Below the pieces are notes generated by a model. That model was not told the DNA's origin. It saw only the letters and a list, made by a program, of their open reading frames with translations, and ran no database searches. The translations under genes were made by a program, and so were the position numbers. Shown piece after piece: positions 7,331-13,725 of a stretch of DNA of 13,725 nucleotides. This DNA is from an uncultured Faecalibacterium sp. (GTDB lineage Bacteria > Bacillota > Clostridia > Oscillospirales > Ruminococcaceae). The DNA lies in the NCBI GenBank assembly GCA_937917475.1, contig CALDNF010000081.1:1-13725 (forward strand), given 5' to 3'. Position 1 is the stretch's first letter; each line of letters begins with the position of its first letter.

Positions 7331-7343
7331 GTCTGGGTAAGGT

Positions 7344-7895
7344 TCAGTGCTCTTCTTCGGTCAGTTTGGTAATGAGCATCTGGTAGATTTCGTTCCCTTT
7401 GAGGATGAACTGCTTCTTTACCAGATCAGCACTCAGCCGATCCGGCGTGCCGATATCAAGGCAGAACAATTCCTGATCCAACGCCTTGATGGTGCACCGG
7501 ACCGAGCAGTGACCATCTGTCTTTTCGGAGATGCGGGCACTGTACTCGGCTTCCTTTCGAGCCCAGGTCTGACTGCGGAGCACGGCGGCCACCGCACGCT
7601 CCCGGACACTGCGGGGCAGATCGTAAGCCAGTTCCTGCGCCACTTTGCGGCCTTTATCGGTGATGGTATAACGTTCGTTTTCCAGCATGACAAGCTCCTG
7701 CTTTGCGATGTCATCCAGACAGGAGCCGATCTCAAAGTAATTGACGAGGGCCTCTTCCATCAAAGCGTCCTCAATCTCCTTGCGGGTAATGGGCCCGGCG
7801 TTCTTGACGAGGTAGCACAACAGCAGCCGGATCTCGGTGCTGTTGGTCAGGCCTCCGGGTCGGACTCCGGCGGTAAAAGCATCGTTGGCGGTCAT
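7344..7895 (-). CDS. DUF4364 family protein (winged-helix-like, function unknown)
   Basis: A 183-residue protein that I recognise as DUF4364, a family of unknown function common in clostridia. The N-terminal half looks like a winged helix: GVRPGGLTNSTEIRLLLCYL, then ITRKEIEDALMEEALVNYFEI as helix and recognition helix, then LENERYTITDKGRKVAQEL, which resembles a wing hairpin and following helix. The C-terminal part (about 105-183) is alpha/beta with a short predicted helix at the end. ATG 7895 is preferred: the ATG at 7907 directly abuts the G-run at 7908-7912, which can act as a ribosome site only for the later start. It has its own promoter. It lies downstream of the S1-domain gene on the same strand and may also be read from it. 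A DNA-binding regulator role is inferred from fold only. Confidence 0.85.
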   Translation of the reverse strand: MTANDAFTAGVRPGGLTNSTEIRLLLCYLVKNAGPITRKEIEDALMEEALVNYFEIGSCLDDIAKQELVMLENERYTITDKGRKVAQELAYDLPRSVRERAVAAVLRSQTWARKEAEYSARISEKTDGHCSVRCTIKALDQELFCLDIGTPDRLSADLVKKQFILKGNEIYQMLITKLTEEEH

Positions 7896-7930
7896 CGCTC
7901 TACACATCCCCCAATCATCATTCTTTCCTT

Positions 7931-7959
7931 ATTATAAAAGGTTTCAGGCGGGATTGCAA
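7931..7959 (-). promoter_or_regulatory. Sigma-A promoter for the DUF4364 gene
   Basis: Read on the minus strand, TTGCAA (7954-7959) and a perfect TATAAT (7931-7936) are separated by exactly 17 bases. Transcription should start near 7924, about 30 bases before ATG 7895. The -35 element lies inside the last codons of the upstream S1-domain gene. Confidence 0.85.
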
Positions 7960-8879
7960 GCCGCAACCGCAAAATCCGTCTCAATTCGCTTCCGGCTCTC
8001 CGGGGTGGAGTAGACCCAATGGTCAAGATGACCTTCGGTGATAAAATACCGCAGGTCGAACCGGTGGCTCTGGCTCAGGCTGTGGTTGACGATGACCAGC
8101 TTGATCTTCATTTTCTCGGGCAGAATGTTCTTGATGTAAACACTGACCGCCTGTCCGGGACAAAGACCCGGGCAGCTTTCGGCGAGACCCGCAAGATTAG
8201 GTGAGATCTCAATGAAGGTGCCGTATTCTTCCACGCTCCGCACGATGCCCACCACGGTTTCTCCTACGGTAAAGGCGGCGGCATTTTCGGCCCAGGTGCC
8301 CAGCAGTTCCCGGATGGTCAGCACGAACCGGCCCTGCGGGTCCCGGTTCTTGATGGCACACAGGATCTGCTGCCCTACACTGACCCGGTCGGCAGGAGAG
8401 GAAATGCGGCTGACAGACATACAATCGATGGGCAGCAGGGCACTGATGCCGCAACCCACGTCACAGAACGCCCCAAAGGGTTCGATGTGGGTCACCGTGC
8501 AGGGAAGGATATCGCCGGGCTGCAGACGGTCGAGGTATTCCGCTTTGCACATCCGCTGCGCTTCGGCCCGGGACAACCGGTAGAAGGGCTGGCCGGCGGC
8601 GTCCGTTTCCAAGGACTCGATCACAAAGCAGGTGGGCCGTCCCACCCGAGTCAGTACGGCAATATCCCGCACAGTGCCGTTTTCTGCTCCATCGGCACAT
8701 TGCGCAAAGGGCATCACCGCTTTTACACCACCCAATTCAAAGCGAAGCTGCCGCTGTGTGTCAAAGGCAAGGGCTGTGCTCTGCAAAATCTCATGGTTGG
8801 CCATGGCAGTGCGCAGCTCTGCGGCAGAAAGGCGGCCTGCACTGCGGTAGTTGTTTTCGGTACGAAATGCTTGCATCAT
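7944..8879 (-). CDS. S1-domain RNA-binding protein, ribosomal S1-like
   Basis: A 311-residue protein with two clear S1 (OB-fold) RNA-binding domains at about residues 119-191 (GDILPCTVTHIEPFGAFCDVG) and 203-265 (GETVVGIVRSVEEYGTFIEIS). The N-terminal part (about 25-105) is a probable degenerate extra beta-barrel (FELGGVKAVMPF). The C-terminal 45 residues carry no domain I recognise. It is shorter than true ribosomal protein S1 and is commonly annotated in clostridia as an S1-like or S1 RNA-binding protein, perhaps binding mRNA or the ribosome. The start is fixed by AGAGGA (8887-8892 on the plus strand) 7 bases before ATG 8879. A second ATG follows at once. It is divergent from DUF951 and followed by DUF4364, with no terminator between them. 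Confidence 0.85.
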   Translation of the reverse strand: MMQAFRTENNYRSAGRLSAAELRTAMANHEILQSTALAFDTQRQLRFELGGVKAVMPFAQCADGAENGTVRDIAVLTRVGRPTCFVIESLETDAAGQPFYRLSRAEAQRMCKAEYLDRLQPGDILPCTVTHIEPFGAFCDVGCGISALLPIDCMSVSRISSPADRVSVGQQILCAIKNRDPQGRFVLTIRELLGTWAENAAAFTVGETVVGIVRSVEEYGTFIEISPNLAGLAESCPGLCPGQAVSVYIKNILPEKMKIKLVIVNHSLSQSHRFDLRYFITEGHLDHWVYSTPESRKRIETDFAVAACNPA

Positions 8880-8964
8880 CTTTCATTCCTCTTTCTCTTG
8901 TGTTTTGCCTGCGGCCCACGAAAGCCGGGGTGTTAAAACCTTATGCGGCGGGGCACGCAGATAT

Positions 8965-8993
8965 TTGCATTTTGTACGAGTTTGGTTTATACT
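8965..8993 (+). promoter_or_regulatory. Candidate sigma-A promoter for the DUF951-prfA operon
   Basis: TTGCAT (8965-8970) and TATACT (8988-8993) are 17 bases apart in the 182-base divergent gap. The -10 matches 5 of 6 consensus bases; the -35 is weaker. Transcription would start near 9000, giving a leader of about 60 bases. On the minus strand TATAGT (8991-8996) overlaps this -10 and could serve the S1-domain gene, but no good -35 goes with it. Confidence 0.55.
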
Positions 8994-9003
8994 ATATCTG
9001 TAT

Positions 9004-9041
9004 GTACTGTGCTTTGGCACAGATACAGCCTGCATCTGTGC
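9004..9041 (+). promoter_or_regulatory. Switch-like pair of alternative hairpins in the DUF951-prfA leader
   Basis: Three segments are mutually complementary. Segment 1 is GTACTGTGC (9004-9012). Segment 2 is GCACAGATAC (9017-9026). Segment 3 is ATCTGTGC (9034-9041). Segments 1 and 2 form a hairpin of 9 pairs with one bulged A and a TTTG loop. Segments 2 and 3 form a perfect 8-bp hairpin with a 9-base loop. They share segment 2, so only one can exist at a time. The second ends 5 bases before the GGAGGGAG ribosome-site region. It may be an RNA switch, or DNA operator half-sites. Confidence 0.55.
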
Positions 9042-9061
9042 AGGCGGGAGGGAGAGAGAAC

Positions 9062-9262
9062 ATGGATATCGCAGTGGGAGATACCATCCTCACCCGTAAA
9101 AAGCATCCCTGCGGAGCATCCAGCTTCGAGGTGCTGCGGGTGGGCATGGATTTCAAAATTCGCTGTACGGGCTGCGGCCGTGAGGTCATGCTGCCCCGGG
9201 CGAAGATCGAAAAAAATATCAAAAAGGTCCAGAAACCCGATACCGCTTCGTCGAACCCTTGA
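9062..9262 (+). CDS. DUF951 family small protein
   Basis: A 66-residue basic protein of the DUF951 family, function unknown, widespread in Firmicutes. VGDTILTRKKHPCG at 5-18 and FEVLRVGMDFKIRCTGCG at 22-39 carry three conserved cysteines (C17, C35, C38) that could hold a metal or fold as a small zinc-ribbon-like/SH3-like barrel. MLPRAKIEK follows. The C-terminal lysine-rich tail suggests nucleic acid or ribosome contact, which is inference. The ATG at 9062 has GGAGGGAG (9047-9054) 7 bases upstream; the frame is open further upstream, but that part runs through the promoter and the divergent gene and is not used. It is 36 bases from prfA and probably in the same transcript. Confidence 0.88.
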   Translation: MDIAVGDTILTRKKHPCGASSFEVLRVGMDFKIRCTGCGREVMLPRAKIEKNIKKVQKPDTASSNP

Positions 9263-9298
9263 CCATCCGGAAATTGCTGTAAGGAGAACTGCACAACT

Positions 9299-10390
9299 AT
9301 GTCAAATTTGATTTCCCAGATGGAGACAGTCTGCCGCCGGTTTGAAGAGCTTTCGATGCGGCTGAATCAGCCGGATGCCGCAGCCGACCCGGCTGTCTTC
9401 CGCCGCCTGATGCAGGAATACCGTGAGGCGGAACCGGTGGTGCAGGCGTACCGTGACCTTGCCACAGCGCAGGACCATCTTGCGCAGGCAAAAGCTCTTT
9501 TGGAGGGAGAATCCCTCGATACGGATTTCAAGGCCATGGTACAGCAGGAGATCAGCGAAAAAAGTCATGATGTGGAAGAACTGGAAAAAAATCTCAAAGT
9601 TCTGCTGCTGCCCAAGGATGTCAACGATGGCAAAAACGTCATTGTGGAGATTCGGGGCGGTGCAGGTGGAGAGGAAGCTGCCCTGTTTGCCCACAGCCTG
9701 ATGCGAATGTACACCATGTATGCCCAAAGCAGGGGATGGGAGCTGGAAGTGCTCAACCTCAATGAGACGGAGCTTGGCGGCGTAAAAGAAGCTATTTTTG
9801 CAGTGAACGGCAGGGGAGCATACAACCGACTCAAGTTTGAGAGCGGTGTCCACCGGGTGCAGCGGGTGCCGGAAACGGAGACGCAAGGCCGTATCCACAC
9901 CTCTACCGCCACTGTGGCAGTTATGCCACAGGCAGAAGAGGTGGACTTTGCACTGGATATGAAGGACCTGCGCATCGATACCTTCCGTTCCTCAGGCGCA
10001 GGCGGACAGCATATCAACAAAACCTCCAGTGCCATCCGTGTGACACATCTTCCTACTGGTATGGTAGTAGAATGTCAGAACGAACGGAGCCAGTTCCAGA
10101 ACAAGGATAAGGCCCTCGAAATTCTCCGCAGCCGGCTGCTGGCGCAGAAACAGAAAGAGCAGCAGGATGCCATCAATGCGAACCGTCAGGGGCAGGTGGG
10201 CACTGGTGACCGGAGCGAAAAGATCCGCACCTACAATTTCCCGCAGGACCGCTGCACGGATCACCGCATTGGCCTGACCGTCCACAATCTGGATAAGATC
10301 ATGGATGGCAATCTGGACGAGATCATTGATGCTCTTGCAACCCATGAACAGGCGGAAAAACTACGGAATTTGAGCCAAAACAACAATTAA
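9299..10390 (+). CDS. prfA: Peptide chain release factor 1
   Basis: Class I release factor RF1 of 363 residues, which recognises UAA and UAG in the ribosomal A site and triggers hydrolysis of peptidyl-tRNA. The helical N-terminal domain covers about 1-105. RGGAGGEEAALFA opens the central domain. The codon-reading tripeptide is P-E-T at 191-193 in HRVQRVPETETQG, fitting the RF1 PxT pattern and not the SPF of RF2. The catalytic GGQ is at 235-237 in SGAGGQHINKTSS, with a basic region following. AAGGAG at 9281-9286 serves the ATG at 12 bases, slightly long. prmC (hemK), the GGQ glutamine methyltransferase often next to prfA, does not follow; ywlC does. Confidence 0.97.
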   Translation: MSNLISQMETVCRRFEELSMRLNQPDAAADPAVFRRLMQEYREAEPVVQAYRDLATAQDHLAQAKALLEGESLDTDFKAMVQQEISEKSHDVEELEKNLKVLLLPKDVNDGKNVIVEIRGGAGGEEAALFAHSLMRMYTMYAQSRGWELEVLNLNETELGGVKEAIFAVNGRGAYNRLKFESGVHRVQRVPETETQGRIHTSTATVAVMPQAEEVDFALDMKDLRIDTFRSSGAGGQHINKTSSAIRVTHLPTGMVVECQNERSQFQNKDKALEILRSRLLAQKQKEQQDAINANRQGQVGTGDRSEKIRTYNFPQDRCTDHRIGLTVHNLDKIMDGNLDEIIDALATHEQAEKLRNLSQNNN

Positions 10391-10463
10391 AAAATAAACG
10401 TGAAAGCGAATAAAATGAATGTAAAGTGGTTCTGCTTTACATAAGAAAAGAGCGATAAAACGT
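10391..10463 (+). promoter_or_regulatory. AT-rich prfA-ywlC gap with an 8-bp dyad
   Basis: ATGTAAAG (10419-10426) is a perfect inverted repeat of CTTTACAT (10435-10442), spacer 8 bases. No T-run follows, so it is not an intrinsic terminator. The word CTTTACATAAGA (10435-10446) also occurs before spoIVA. A weak promoter-like pair TTGAGC (10370-10375) and AATAAA (10393-10398) is 17 bases apart and could give ywlC its own start. The ywlC ribosome site is poor (AAAAGAG). Confidence 0.45.
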
Positions 10464-11489
10464 ATGGAAATAAAAACTGAGGTCCGACCGGCAGATGAGG
10501 CGGGAATCGCCCGTGCTGCCGAACTTTTGCGGCAGGGAGAGATCGTTGCCCTACCTACGGAGACGGTCTATGGAATCGCTGCCGATGCACGCAATGGAGA
10601 AGCCGTGGCAAAGATCTTCAAAGCCAAGGGCCGCCCGCAGGATAACCCTCTTATCGTCCATGTCACCGGCCCGGAGATGCTGCCCGGCCTTGTCAGCGAA
10701 GTGCCGGAGCGTGCTCAGTTGCTGATGGCCGCTTTCTGTCCCGGCCCCCTGACTATCATCATGCCCCGGGGCCCCGAGGTGGCAGCCGAGTGCTGTGCCG
10801 GACTGGATACCGTGGGAATCCGGATGCCTAGTCACCCGGTGGCCCGGGCGGTCATTCAGGAGAGCGGCTGTGCCTTTGCGGCTCCTTCCGCCAACCTGTC
10901 CGGCAAACCCAGCCCCACCAATGCACAGGATGTTCTCACCGATATGGATGGCCGTCTGCCGCTGATTCTGGACGGCGGTGACTGCGCTGTGGGCGTGGAG
11001 TCTACGGTGGTGTCGGTGGTGGGCGAGAAGCCCACCCTTTTCCGCCCCGGACATATTACATTGGAAGATTTGGAGCGGGCTCTGGGCGAGGAAGTGGAAG
11101 TTTCCAAGGCCATTCTGGAAAAGCTGCCGGAAGGTGCTGTGGTCCGCAGCCCCGGCATGAAATACAAGCACTACGCTCCCAAGGCGGATGTGACCCTGCT
11201 GGAAGGCAGCTTTGAACAGTTCAAGGCATATGTGGATGCCCACGCCGATCAGAATCCCAGCTGCCTCTGCTTTACCGGTGAGACCGAAAAGCTGGGTGTG
11301 CCTTGTGTGGAGTATGGCCGGGAAGGCGATGGTGCCGATCAGGCAAAGCACATTTTCCGCTGTCTCCGTGCATTGGATGAGCAGGGGGATGGCGTAGTCT
11401 ATGCCCGCTGCCCTCAGAAAGATGGCCTGTCCATGGCGGTCTATAACCGACTCATCCGTGCGGCAGCGTTCCGGGTGATCCAGCTATGA
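10464..11489 (+). CDS. ywlC: L-threonylcarbamoyladenylate synthase (Sua5/YwlC type)
   Basis: A 341-residue two-domain Sua5 protein. It makes threonylcarbamoyl-AMP from threonine, bicarbonate and ATP, the first step of the universal t6A37 tRNA modification. The YrdC/Sua5 catalytic domain spans about 10-200, with PTETVYGI at 31-38, KGRPQDNP at 55-62 binding phosphates and S142-A143-N144 in SANLSGKPSPT. The linker SPGMKYKHYAPKA begins at 229 and leads to the C-terminal Sua5 domain (about 242-341), which is absent in the short TsaC form. The ribosome site is weak. Its stop overlaps the start of coaE by 4 bases (ATGA), so the two are translationally coupled. The partner tsaBDE genes are not here. 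Confidence 0.95.
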   Translation: MEIKTEVRPADEAGIARAAELLRQGEIVALPTETVYGIAADARNGEAVAKIFKAKGRPQDNPLIVHVTGPEMLPGLVSEVPERAQLLMAAFCPGPLTIIMPRGPEVAAECCAGLDTVGIRMPSHPVARAVIQESGCAFAAPSANLSGKPSPTNAQDVLTDMDGRLPLILDGGDCAVGVESTVVSVVGEKPTLFRPGHITLEDLERALGEEVEVSKAILEKLPEGAVVRSPGMKYKHYAPKADVTLLEGSFEQFKAYVDAHADQNPSCLCFTGETEKLGVPCVEYGREGDGADQAKHIFRCLRALDEQGDGVVYARCPQKDGLSMAVYNRLIRAAAFRVIQL

Positions 11490-12100
11490 TCACGCTTGGA
11501 ATTACCGGACGGAGTGGCTGCGGCAAGTCTACCGTGACGGCTGTGTTCGCAAAAAAAGGTGTGCCGCTGGCGGATGCGGACCAAATCTCCCGGGAGATTT
11601 TGCTTCCTGACTCTCCGCTGCTTCCGCAGCTTGCCCGGCAGTTCGGGGCGGATATCCTGAACCCGGATGGCACGCTGAACCGCCGTCTGCTGGCAGACCG
11701 GGCGTTTGCATCTCCGGAGGGAAAGGCGGCGTTGGATGCCATCACGCATCCGGAGATCGTTGCCCGCATCCGTGCCGCAAAGCAGGCGGCAGAAAAGGCG
11801 GGAAGCCCGCTTTTTGTTCTGGACGGTGCCGTGATCGTTGGGACGGCGGCTCAGGCCGAGTGCGACCGCCTTGCTGTGGTGACTGCTCCTTTTGAGACCA
11901 GCATTGCCCGTATTGCAGCTCGGGACGGCATTTCGCCCGAAATGGCAGCCCGCCGGCTCAACGCCCAGACCCCGGAAGCGGTTTTGACTGCCCGGGCAGA
12001 CTATATCCTGCGCAACGACGCAGACCTTGAGACCCTGACCGCCCGAGCAGTATCGCTCTGCGATGCGCTGCTGGCGGAGGCCCGGAAAGACGGGGTGTGA
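11486..12100 (+). CDS. coaE: Dephospho-CoA kinase
   Basis: P-loop kinase of 204 residues that phosphorylates the 3'-hydroxyl of dephospho-CoA in the last step of coenzyme A synthesis. GITGRSGCGKSTV (5-17) is the Walker A loop, DADQISREIL near residues 32-41 is the CoaE family signature, and ITHPEIVARI plus DGAVIVG follow in order. The lid helix region is around AARDGISPEMAARR. Length matches the family. The ATG lies within the ATGA overlap with ywlC, so its translation depends on ywlC. The gene ends 7 bases before the likely start of the lytic transglycosylase gene. Confidence 0.95.
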   Translation: MITLGITGRSGCGKSTVTAVFAKKGVPLADADQISREILLPDSPLLPQLARQFGADILNPDGTLNRRLLADRAFASPEGKAALDAITHPEIVARIRAAKQAAEKAGSPLFVLDGAVIVGTAAQAECDRLAVVTAPFETSIARIAARDGISPEMAARRLNAQTPEAVLTARADYILRNDADLETLTARAVSLCDALLAEARKDGV

Positions 12101-12107
12101 CATACAG

Positions 12108-12689
12108 TTGAAAAAGCTCTTGCGATCGCTGGTGGCAGTGTTTCTGATCCTGCTGGCGGTCCTGGCTCTTCCGCCCGTGCGGCTTCGGGTCGAGCAGGTT
12201 CTCTATCCCCGCAGCTACACGGCTGAGGTGGAGCTTTGGGCCAATGAGTATGATTTGGACCCGCTTCTGGTGGATGCCTTTATCCGGACCGAAAGCGGCT
12301 TTGAGGCCGGGGCTACGTCCAGCGTCGGGGCCCGGGGCCTGATGCAGATGACGGAAGAAACCTTCCTCTGGCTGCGGGAGAAGATCGCCCCGGATGAGGG
12401 GCTGACTTTCGACGACCTCTATGACCCGGCGGTGAGCATCCGATTCGGCTGCTATTATCTGCACCTGTGCATGGTGCGGTATAACGGTGATGTGGCTACG
12501 GCCGCAGCAGCCTATCACAGCGGGTGGGGGACGGTAGATGCGCTGCTCCGGATGGAGGAGCACTCGGCGGACGGCGTGACCCTGAAAGGTTTCCCCTACA
12601 ATCAGATGCATCACTACGTTGAAAAAATCACTGCCTGCTATTCTGCCTACACCCGGCTGTACGGTGGGGAAGCGGCGGCACAGAATTGA
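12108..12689 (+). CDS. Membrane-anchored lytic transglycosylase (SLT/GH23 domain)
   Basis: A 193-residue murein lytic transglycosylase. KKLLR followed by a hydrophobic stretch (about 8-23) forms an uncleaved membrane anchor or signal peptide, placing the enzyme outside the membrane. The SLT domain covers about 38-185: the catalytic glutamate is E62 in IRTESGF, GARGLMQMT (74-82) is the substrate-binding motif, and AAAYHSGWG replaces the usual AYNAGxG. It should cleave the MurNAc-GlcNAc bond of peptidoglycan, forming 1,6-anhydroMurNAc. TTG 12108 is chosen because GGGGTG (12092-12097) lies 10 bases before it and the protein then begins with the charged signal N-terminus; ATG 12063 would put non-hydrophobic residues first and overlap coaE by 38 bases. 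It has no LysM or sporulation domain. Confidence 0.92.
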   Translation: MKKLLRSLVAVFLILLAVLALPPVRLRVEQVLYPRSYTAEVELWANEYDLDPLLVDAFIRTESGFEAGATSSVGARGLMQMTEETFLWLREKIAPDEGLTFDDLYDPAVSIRFGCYYLHLCMVRYNGDVATAAAAYHSGWGTVDALLRMEEHSADGVTLKGFPYNQMHHYVEKITACYSAYTRLYGGEAAAQN

Positions 12690-12691
12690 AT

Positions 12692-12730
12692 AAACTCCCG
12701 GCGGGGCCTTGATGTCCTGCCGAGGGTTTA
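12692..12730 (+). terminator. Imperfect hairpin after the transglycosylase gene
   Basis: AAACTCCCGGCGGG at 12693-12706 pairs imperfectly with CCTGCCGAGGGTTT at about 12716-12729, with two G-U pairs and one C-A mismatch. No T-run follows, so termination is doubtful. A promoter-like TTGATG (12709-12714) with CATAAA (12732-12737), 17 bases apart, overlaps its right half and could drive the M18 gene. Confidence 0.4.
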
Positions 12731-12776
12731 CCATAAAAGAATCCATTGAAACAAAACAGAAAGGCAGGAGAATTCT

Positions 12777-13725
12777 ATGGCAGAAAAAACTCCGACGCAG
12801 CAGCTGGCCGATCAGCTGCTTTACAAGCCCGCTTATGCAGCCGACAAGGATGCCGCTGTCAAGCAGGCAGCCCATGACTTTGCTGAGGGCTACAAGAAGT
12901 TCCTCGACGCCGGCAAGACCGAGCGTGAGGTGGCAGCCGAAAGCGAGAAGATGCTCAAGGATGCAGGCTATCAGCTGTTTGACCCCGCAAAGACTTACAA
13001 CCCCGGCGACAAGGTCTACTTTGTTCAGCTGAACAAAGCCATCGTGGCGGCGACCATCGGCACCAAGAGCTTTGAAGAGGGCTTCCATCTGGTCATTGCT
13101 CATACCGACAGCCCCCGGCTGGACCTGCGTCCCACGCCGCTGTACGAGTCGAACCACCTGAGCTACTTTAAGACCCACTACTATGGCGGCATCCGCAAGT
13201 ATCAGTGGGGCACCATGCCGCTGGCAATCCACGGCGTGTTCTCTCGTGCCGACGGCACCACTGTGTCCGTCTGCATCGGTGAGGACGAGAGTGACCCCGT
13301 CTTCTGCATCACCGACCTGCTGCCCCATCTGGGTGCTGAGCAGAACGAGCGGAAGCTCAGCGAGGGCCTGAAGGCCGAAGAGCTGAACATCCTGATCGGT
13401 TCGGATGCAGTTGAGGACGAGAACATCAAGGAAGCTGTCAAGCTGAATACCATGATCCTCCTCAACGAGAAGTACGGTATCACCGAAAAAGACTTCACTC
13501 GTGCTGAGATCGAGATCGTCCCCGCACACAAGGCCCGTGACGTGGGCTTTGACCGCTCCATGGTGGGCGGCTACGGCCACGACGACCGTGTGGATGCGTA
13601 CCCTGCACTGGTGGCTGAGATCGAGACCAAGAACCCGGCTTTCACCACCGTCTGCGTCCTGACCGATAAAGAAGAGATCGGCTCCGACGGCGTGACCGGT
13701 ATGCAGAGCATGTATGTGTTCCACT
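12777..13725 (+). CDS. apeA: M18 family aminopeptidase, 3' partial
   Basis: N-terminal 316 residues of a zinc aminopeptidase of family M18, a cytosolic tetrahedral-oligomer exopeptidase releasing N-terminal residues from peptides. It runs off the window; the family is usually about 430-480 residues. Metal-site motifs are visible: the first zinc histidine in IAHTDSPRLDL, the bridging aspartate in GGYGHDDRV, and the catalytic glutamate pair in DKEEIGSDG. YYGGIRKYQWGTMPL places it with the ApeA (type 1) group as I remember it. The ATG at 12777 has AGGAG (12766-12770) 6 bases upstream. It is 87 bases after the transglycosylase gene, with a weak hairpin and promoter-like elements between, so it is probably a separate transcription unit. 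Confidence 0.93.
   Translation, partial: MAEKTPTQQLADQLLYKPAYAADKDAAVKQAAHDFAEGYKKFLDAGKTEREVAAESEKMLKDAGYQLFDPAKTYNPGDKVYFVQLNKAIVAATIGTKSFEEGFHLVIAHTDSPRLDLRPTPLYESNHLSYFKTHYYGGIRKYQWGTMPLAIHGVFSRADGTTVSVCIGEDESDPVFCITDLLPHLGAEQNERKLSEGLKAEELNILIGSDAVEDENIKEAVKLNTMILLNEKYGITEKDFTRAEIEIVPAHKARDVGFDRSMVGGYGHDDRVDAYPALVAEIETKNPAFTTVCVLTDKEEIGSDGVTGMQSMYVFH

Noticed and set aside
8756..9061. Upstream in-frame extension of DUF951
   Set aside because: It runs through the divergent S1-like gene, the promoter and the leader hairpins; ATG 9062 with GGAGGGAG fits the family length.
12063..12107. ATG start for the transglycosylase 45 bases upstream
   Set aside because: It puts arginine-rich and cysteine residues before the signal anchor and overlaps coaE; the TTG at 12108 has its own ribosome site.
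11958..13724. Open frame of 588 codons on the minus strand opposite coaE, the transglycosylase and the M18 gene
   Set aside because: It covers three recognisable genes on the plus strand, shows no family motif, and arises from the GC-rich third codon positions of the M18 gene.
1..13725. CRISPR, tRNA, rRNA, insertion sequence, toxin-antitoxin or phage-defence genes
   Set aside because: No repeat array, cloverleaf, transposase motif or defence-family protein was seen on either strand; every open frame of note matches a metabolic, translation, envelope or sporulation family.

Overview
The window looks like a gut Firmicute of the Oscillospiraceae/Ruminococcaceae, plausibly Faecalibacterium or a close relative (Gemmiger, Subdoligranulum). 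The basis is moderately high GC, strong AGGAG-type ribosome sites, clostridial families (DUF4364, DUF951, SpoIVA) and a Firmicute-type sialic acid operon. The genus is inferred from general resemblance, not from a search.

Region 1 (1-5668, + strand) is the downstream part of a sialic acid (N-acetylneuraminate) utilisation operon. It holds two ABC sugar-transporter permeases (the first cut by the window edge), nanA (lyase), nanQ/yhcH (anomerase-type), nanE (epimerase), nanK (ROK kinase) and an SGNH hydrolase that probably removes O-acetyl groups. Together they would import sialic acid, split it into pyruvate and ManNAc, phosphorylate and epimerise the ManNAc to GlcNAc-6-P, and deal with acetylated forms. 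The solute-binding protein, any sialidase and nagA/nagB must lie outside. A strong intrinsic terminator sits inside the operon between nanA and nanQ.

Region 2 (5690-7330) is a terminator, then a full-length spoIVA (spore coat ATPase) with a TTG start and a perfect 9-bp dyad running into its ribosome site. It ends in a terminator symmetric enough to work in both directions.

Region 3 (7344-8879, - strand) holds an S1-domain RNA-binding protein followed by a DUF4364 winged-helix-type protein. A textbook sigma-A promoter for the second lies at the 3' end of the first.

Region 4 (8880-13725, + strand) is a housekeeping cluster: DUF951, prfA (RF1), the full two-domain Sua5/YwlC protein (t6A tRNA modification), coaE (overlapping ywlC by 4 bases), a membrane-anchored lytic transglycosylase, and the 5' two thirds of an M18 aminopeptidase. 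The DUF951-prfA leader has three complementary segments that can form two mutually exclusive hairpins.

No tRNA, rRNA, CRISPR array, insertion sequence or prophage gene was seen. The most unusual signals are regulatory: the intra-operon terminator, the switch-like leader at 9004-9041, and two dyads sharing CTTTACATAAGA upstream of spoIVA and ywlC. I did not find a clearly new multi-gene system.
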